From Roseiarcus sp963782255 (lineage in GTDB: Bacteria; Pseudomonadota; Alphaproteobacteria; Rhizobiales; Beijerinckiaceae), in contig CAWAIS010000001.1 of NCBI GenBank assembly GCA_963782255.1, positions 4,712,001-4,776,000 of the forward strand: a stretch of DNA of 64,000 nt. Reading direction: 5' to 3'. Each line of letters opens with the position of its first letter. The stretch's first letter is position 1. The notes beneath the pieces were generated by a model that was not told the origin of the DNA, ran no database searches, and saw nothing but the letters and a program-made list of their open reading frames with translations. Of the stretch, positions 57,271-64,000 are shown piece after piece. The translations under genes and the position numbers were made by a program.

Positions 57271-58740
57271 AACTGCGCTTCTGGCTCGCGCCGTCGATCG
57301 CGTTAGCGCTCGGCGGATGCGACTTCGCGCCTCGATACGCCCCTCCGTCAATGATCCTGCCGGCTGCATTCAAGGATGAGCCCAAGGCCGCCCCAGTCGG
57401 ACTTCCCTCAAGCGGCGCGTGGTGGGTCAGCTTCAACGATCGGACGCTGAACGATCTCGAGGCTCAGGTCGACGCCGCCAATCCCGATCTTGCCGCTGCG
57501 GTCGCCGCGAACGACGTCGCGGTCGCGCGAGCCGAGCAGGCGGCGGCGGGGCTTCTCCCCCAGATCGACGCCATCGGACAGATCACCGCAAACAGGCAAT
57601 CGAACAATCGGCCAACTCGTGGGGCGAACCAGCCGGACTACTACGGCAACAACATTCTCGGCGGGCAAGTCTCCTACGAGATCGACATCTGGGGACGGGT
57701 GCGCGACCTGGCGAAGGCCGCGAACCTCACCGCCGAAGCGAGCGCCGACGCACTCGCCAACGCCCGCCTCGAACTGCACGCGGAATTGGCGCGCGCCTAT
57801 ATCGACCTGCGGGGTCTCGACGACGAGGCGAGGCTCATCTCGGACACGATCGGCATCTACCGCGCAGCCCTCAATCTGACGAAGTCGCGAACTCGAGGCG
57901 CAGATCGCCTCGCCGGTCGACGTCGACCGCGCGCAGACGCAACTGAGCTCCGCGGAGGCTCAAGGCTCGGACATCGCCCTGCAGCGTGCGGCGCTGGAGA
58001 ATGCGGTCGCCGCCCTGGTTGGCAAGCCGGCGCCGTCCTTCACCGTCGCGCCTCCGTCGAGACCGCTTCCGTTGCCGAGACGACCCCGTGCGGTTCCGGC
58101 CGACGTGCTGCGACGACGCCCCGACGTCGCGGAGCAGGAGCGCCTCACCGCCGCCGCCAATGAGGCGGTCGGAGCCGCGCGCGCCAATTTTTTCCCCAGA
58201 TTCACCCTGCTGGCCCTGGGCGGAACGCAGGACACCGGCTTCCGCTTCTTCAACCCGGGGAATGCGTTCGGAACGATTGGGCCGTCGGTCGATTTCCCGC
58301 TGTTCGACGCGGGGCTCAGGGAGGCCGAGCTCAAGATCGCGAAGTCGCAGTTCACGGAGGCGGCGGAAAACTATCGGTCGACGGTTCTGCTGGCGATAAG
58401 GGAGGTCGAAGACAATCTTTCGGCGCTCCGCTGGTTGGCGCAGGAATACGCCCAAACCTCCACCGCCGCCGCCGCCGCCCGAAGGGCTGCCGATCTGTCG
58501 ATGACGCTTTACCGCGACGGCGCGTCGTCCTATCTCGACGTTGTGACCGCCCAGAGCGCGGCGCTCGATGCGGAGCGCCTCGCGATCGCACTGCACTCTC
58601 GTGAGCTGGACTCGGACATCGGCCTGATGCTCGCGCTCGGCGGAGGATGGTCCGTCGGTCCGGAGCCCGCGCCGCAGACGATCGACTTTACGCTGGACCC
58701 GGCGCAACTTGTCGACCAACTGTCGAAGGCGAAGCCGTGA
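57267..58740 (+). pseudogene. NodT-family outer-membrane efflux lipoprotein, frameshifted
   Basis: From 57267 the frame gives a lipobox (LALGGC, Cys18), WWVSFNDRTLNDLE and EIDIWGRVRDLAKAANL, typical of NodT/OprM channels. At about 57888-57893 the frame shifts. Downstream the correct frame carries IASPVDVDRAQTQLSS, then VLRRRPDVAEQERL, DFPLFDAGLREAELK and a C-terminus to 58740. Deleting one base at TCGCGAACTCG restores a normal protein of about 490 residues. It starts 4 bases inside the adaptor gene. The shift could be real loss of the third subunit or a sequencing error. Confidence 0.86.
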
Positions 58741-59150
58741 GCGACGAACCAACGCGTCCCGCCAATTGCGCGGCCTGCGCTTTCTGGCGCAAGTTGCGGG
58801 AGGGCGAGGGCGTGTGTTGTCGCCGCGCGCCTGACGCGTCGAATAGTCCAGAAGAGGTCGCCCACTGGCCGCAGACGCACAGTCGACAATGGTGCGGCGA
58901 GGGCGTCGCGGCTGCTCCGCTTTCCATCGGTTCGCACTGCGTCGACTGCGTCTTTTGGCTTCGTCCGCCGCTCGGTCTCAATCCCGTCAACCGGGGCGAC
59001 ATGCCGATGGCATGGTGGGCGCGGGCGGGACTTTGCGCGCGGCGCGCCCCACAACCCGTCAGCGAGCCGGGCCCTCGCGCCTTCTGGCGCGCGACCCTCG
59101 ACATGGACTTTTGCGCCGACGGCGTCTCGCGAAGATCGGGCCCGTCTTAA
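58737..59150 (+). CDS. Cys-rich two-repeat protein coupled to the RND operon
   Basis: This 137-residue protein has two similar Cys-rich units: NCAACAFWRKL-x-GVCCRRAP at residues 10-32 and HCVDCVFWLRP-x-GLCARRAP near 68-105. The first unit ends with a H-x3-WCGEG and the second with DFCADG, so metal (zinc or Fe-S) binding looks plausible. The FW after the second Cys and the C-x-R-R-A-P ending recur in both, implying an internal duplication. The start GTG 58737 overlaps the outer-membrane gene stop, so it is read with the pump operon. I do not know an established function for it. Confidence 0.65.
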   Translation: MSDEPTRPANCAACAFWRKLREGEGVCCRRAPDASNSPEEVAHWPQTHSRQWCGEGVAAAPLSIGSHCVDCVFWLRPPLGLNPVNRGDMPMAWWARAGLCARRAPQPVSEPGPRAFWRATLDMDFCADGVSRRSGPS

Positions 59151-59163
59151 AGCGTCATTCTCG

Positions 59164-60729
59164 TCAGAACCGGACGCGGACGCCCACCGCCGGGTCGTAG
59201 TTCTGCGGGCGCAAGAAACCGCTCGCCATTCCGCCGTACACGTTCGAGAGCATTGCGCCTGCATAGACGTCAACCCGCTTGACCGGCCTGTAGTCGATCA
59301 GAATCGAGACGGCGCTCTGGCTGCCGGCGCATTTGCTGCTGCTGATGGTGACGCCGGCGCCGGTGCATGCGGCCGACGTGGTGACGCCATTCTTGCTGAC
59401 TGTAAAGTTGTAGTTGTTCTGGTCCTGGTAGTAAAAACCGGCGGACAGGTCGAAATTGCTCCACACCGACCACCTTACCCCGGTCCAGACGGTCTGCAAT
59501 ACTTTGTTAATATTGTAGGCGTTCGCGGTCACTGCGGCGTTGGCGTAGACGCCCTTGCTCCAGTATCCCGGTGGGACGAAAATGCCTTCGGCGATGGTCG
59601 GGAAGCCTGTCAAGTAATCGTCGGACGGGTTCATCAGCCGCGCATAGATGTAGCCCCCATAGAACGTGACTGTATTCCACTTATATTTTGTCAGCAACTC
59701 GACGCCCAAGTTGTTTGACAACGTCGCCTTGAGCACCGAGTTCGGGTCGTAATAGGCGTTGTTGACGTTGATAAACCAGTATCCGGTCTTACCCAGTTCG
59801 GCGAAGTTGGCGCCGCTGAAGCTGGAGAGCGACACCGCATCTTTGGCCCAGCTGACGATGCCGTCGAGCGACAGAGGCCCGAAGTCGGCGCCCAGCTGTC
59901 CCTGGTACATGCCGTTCGTGGCGTTGCCGATCGCATAGCCGCCGACCTGCGCCTGAGCCGCGGCGCGGAAGTTCTGATAGGCCACGCGGTACGTGAAGGC
60001 TGTGTTCGGGCGAGCCGTCTCGGTCGTGCCAAAGCCGGGGAAAAAATTGGAAAAGCCGAGTGCGGAGAAGGCGATAGACGCCACCGGATCGTACGCGGAC
60101 AGCGCGTCGAAGGACAGCGAGTTGGTGCGCCCGAAGGTGATCGCGCCGTAGACCGGGTTCATGACGCCGACATAGCCCTGAGAGTTGTCCCACTGGCCCG
60201 CGCGGCTCCCATCGAAGTTGGTCGTCTGGTACGGCCATTTTCCAATCGGCCTCGCATTGTTGTCGGCGAGTGACCGCGGCTGGTTGTCGAGCATGCCGGA
60301 GTAGGGATTGACGCCGGCTTCCACGAGGCCGATCAGCGACCAGCCGCCGGCGAGATTTTCCTGCATCTTGACGCCGATCACGCTGGTGCTCAGCGCGTTG
60401 TAAGTAGGCTGCCACCGGCTTCCGGTGGAGTACTTCTGAATGCCGTAGACGAGCTTGTCAGAGCTCGGGGTGAATGCGGAGCCTTGCGAAAAGTAACCGG
60501 CGCCCACATCGAGCGCGCCATAGAGCGTAACGCCGGCATAGGTCAGCGGACAGTCGTTGGCCGACGCGCTCAACCAATCCCACAAGCTTGCCCCGCAATT
60601 CGGCCTTGAGGCCGACTGCTCGGCGGCTCGGCTTGTTGGCAGATCCGCCGCCCGAGCGAGGCTCGCGAGGCCGACCGTCGCCGCGCACACGGCGGCAAGT
60701 CCTTTCAGCAGGCGCGTCCTTGATATCAT
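59164..60729 (-). CDS. Porin (Hyphomicrobiales type), intact
   Basis: This 521-residue outer-membrane protein has a Sec signal peptide (MISRTRLLKGLAAVCAATVG, cleavage after ARA near residue 27), the N-terminal plug region with NCGASLWDWLSASANDC, and a long beta-barrel with aromatic strands ending in VGVRVRF. It is homologous to the frameshifted gene at 48209-49832. It would form trimeric diffusion channels. ATG 60729 has no clear ribosome site; a short palindrome (60733-60751) lies directly upstream. It is convergent with the RND operon, 13 bases after the Cys-rich gene. Confidence 0.93.
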   Translation of the reverse strand: MISRTRLLKGLAAVCAATVGLASLARAADLPTSRAAEQSASRPNCGASLWDWLSASANDCPLTYAGVTLYGALDVGAGYFSQGSAFTPSSDKLVYGIQKYSTGSRWQPTYNALSTSVIGVKMQENLAGGWSLIGLVEAGVNPYSGMLDNQPRSLADNNARPIGKWPYQTTNFDGSRAGQWDNSQGYVGVMNPVYGAITFGRTNSLSFDALSAYDPVASIAFSALGFSNFFPGFGTTETARPNTAFTYRVAYQNFRAAAQAQVGGYAIGNATNGMYQGQLGADFGPLSLDGIVSWAKDAVSLSSFSGANFAELGKTGYWFINVNNAYYDPNSVLKATLSNNLGVELLTKYKWNTVTFYGGYIYARLMNPSDDYLTGFPTIAEGIFVPPGYWSKGVYANAAVTANAYNINKVLQTVWTGVRWSVWSNFDLSAGFYYQDQNNYNFTVSKNGVTTSAACTGAGVTISSSKCAGSQSAVSILIDYRPVKRVDVYAGAMLSNVYGGMASGFLRPQNYDPAVGVRVRF

Positions 60730-61096
60730 TTTGTCTATCTATTTTATAGACTAATGGTCGTCAATCCCCCCGGCGGATTGCGACCGCTTGAGATCAGCCT
60801 CGCCATGGGTCCGGCGCGAAGTCGACCAGGCGCTGGCTCGCCGCGCTCGGGCCGTTATCATGGCCTCGACGGGCGCTTGCGCCTGGCCCATATTGCGCAG
60901 GCCGCAAACGGACTGGCCGCGCCGCCTCCGCCGCTCGCCCACGCCCCCACGCTTAACGCCGCTCGCGTCAGAACTTGCACAACTTGGCGCCCAAGCCGTT
61001 GAAATCGCTCGCGCGCCGGTCGACTTTGCACCTCGTCCGGACAGCGAGGCCGCGGGCGCCGGCGTCGGCGTCGTCGCCCCCTGATCCGCCGAAGCA
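60730..61096. other. Intergenic region with a palindrome before the porin start
   Basis: The gap of 367 bases has no supported gene. It holds GTCTAT-N7-ATAGAC at 60733-60751, immediately upstream of the porin start codon. The rest is GC-rich and resembles degenerate DNA without family features. Frames here are shadows or random. Confidence 0.45.
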
Positions 61097-61383
61097 CTAG
61101 CCCACGTCGTCCATGAGGCTGTAAAGCGCCCGCGCCTCGGGCGCAGGACCGCGTCTTACCCCGAGCGCCTCGACCTTGACGGCGAGCCAGCGCGAACCTT
61201 GCGCAAAGGTGAGAACATCGCCGCAGCGAACGCCGCGGCTCGGCTTGTCCACCGGAGTGCGCACGCCAGCGCGAGAGAGACGGACGCCGCCCTCTTCGAC
61301 AATGCGCGCGGCGAGACTGCGCGTCTTGAAGAACCGCGCCCGCCACAGCCAGACGTCGACGCGGCAGGTGTCGGCGGCTTCGC

Positions 61384-61387
<4 letters not shown>
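61097..61387 (-). CDS. S4-domain RNA-binding protein (Hsp15-like)
   Basis: This 96-residue protein has an S4 RNA-binding fold near its start (RVDVWLWRARFFKTRSLAARI then EEGGVRLSRAG, given in part), like Hsp15 and related ribosome-associated heat-shock proteins that recycle stalled 50S subunits. Its ATG at 61387 overlaps the stop of the helicase gene (61384-61386), so the two are translationally coupled. The tail is Pro/Arg/Ala-rich. Confidence 0.9.
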
Positions 61388-63939
<2,552 letters not shown>

Positions 63940-64000
63940 GATGGAACAATGTGGAGGATGAAACCCGAACGCGCAAGCCCTTGGTTTGCGTCACAATTCG

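Overview
The window is a GC-rich alphaproteobacterial chromosome segment. The best lineage clue is two outer-membrane porins of the Hyphomicrobiales (Rhizobiales) type, with mature N-termini reading AADLPT followed by a Cys-containing plug region and a YAG(F/V)T strand. A kor-type 2-oxoacid:ferredoxin oxidoreductase, a SUV3-like helicase next to an S4 protein, and a gene-dense layout also fit. A Beijerinckiaceae/Methylocystaceae-like member is my best guess, not a proof. Most of the window is ordinary core and metabolic DNA. No tRNA, rRNA, CRISPR array, transposase or integrase was seen.

Layout. 0.3-8.7 kb: one operon with an acyl-CoA synthetase, a complete LivG/H/M/K/F-type ABC importer and a PaaK-like ligase, which looks like uptake plus CoA activation of an unidentified carboxylic acid. 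8.7-11.3 kb: an alpha/beta hydrolase, class I fructose-bisphosphate aldolase and an orphan Hcp. 11.3-13.1 kb: a small AT-richer accessory patch with two dispersed repeats, a short membrane protein and a protein built of 12-residue Asn/Trp repeats. 13.2-18.6 kb: typA, a PAQR/hemolysin III protein, a metallo-beta-lactamase-fold hydrolase, arfB and leuC. 19.0-23.7 kb: a three-gene 2-oxoacid:ferredoxin oxidoreductase with its own NAD(P)H module. 23.7-30.2 kb: an NTF2-like protein, pcaD-like lactonase, kup, a GT25 glycosyltransferase and NADP-malic enzyme. 30.6-34.4 kb: metH behind a palindrome resembling a SahR-type operator. 34.5-40.5 kb: a secreted protein, a DxD glycosyltransferase, an APH/AAA fusion, a MaoC-like/phosphotransacetylase fusion and PPK2. 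40.6-45.3 kb: a giant SAM/cyclase/ATPase/TPR regulator with an internal duplication and an in-frame palindromic insert. 45.7-48.0 kb: a Zn alcohol dehydrogenase, a LapA-domain protein, HdeD and a small protein. 48.2-60.7 kb: an envelope block with a frameshifted porin, a two-component system, a tripartite RND pump whose outer-membrane subunit is frameshifted, a translationally coupled Cys-rich protein and an intact porin. 61.1-63.9 kb: an S4 RNA-binding protein and a SUV3-like helicase.

How the genes work together. The best-supported functional units are the importer with its two CoA ligases, the KOR complex with its oxidoreductase, and the two-component/RND block. The most unusual DNA lies in the 11.3-13.1 kb patch and in the palindromic elements that have entered, or can be read through as, coding sequence. 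All sequence comparisons were made by eye; no searches were run.
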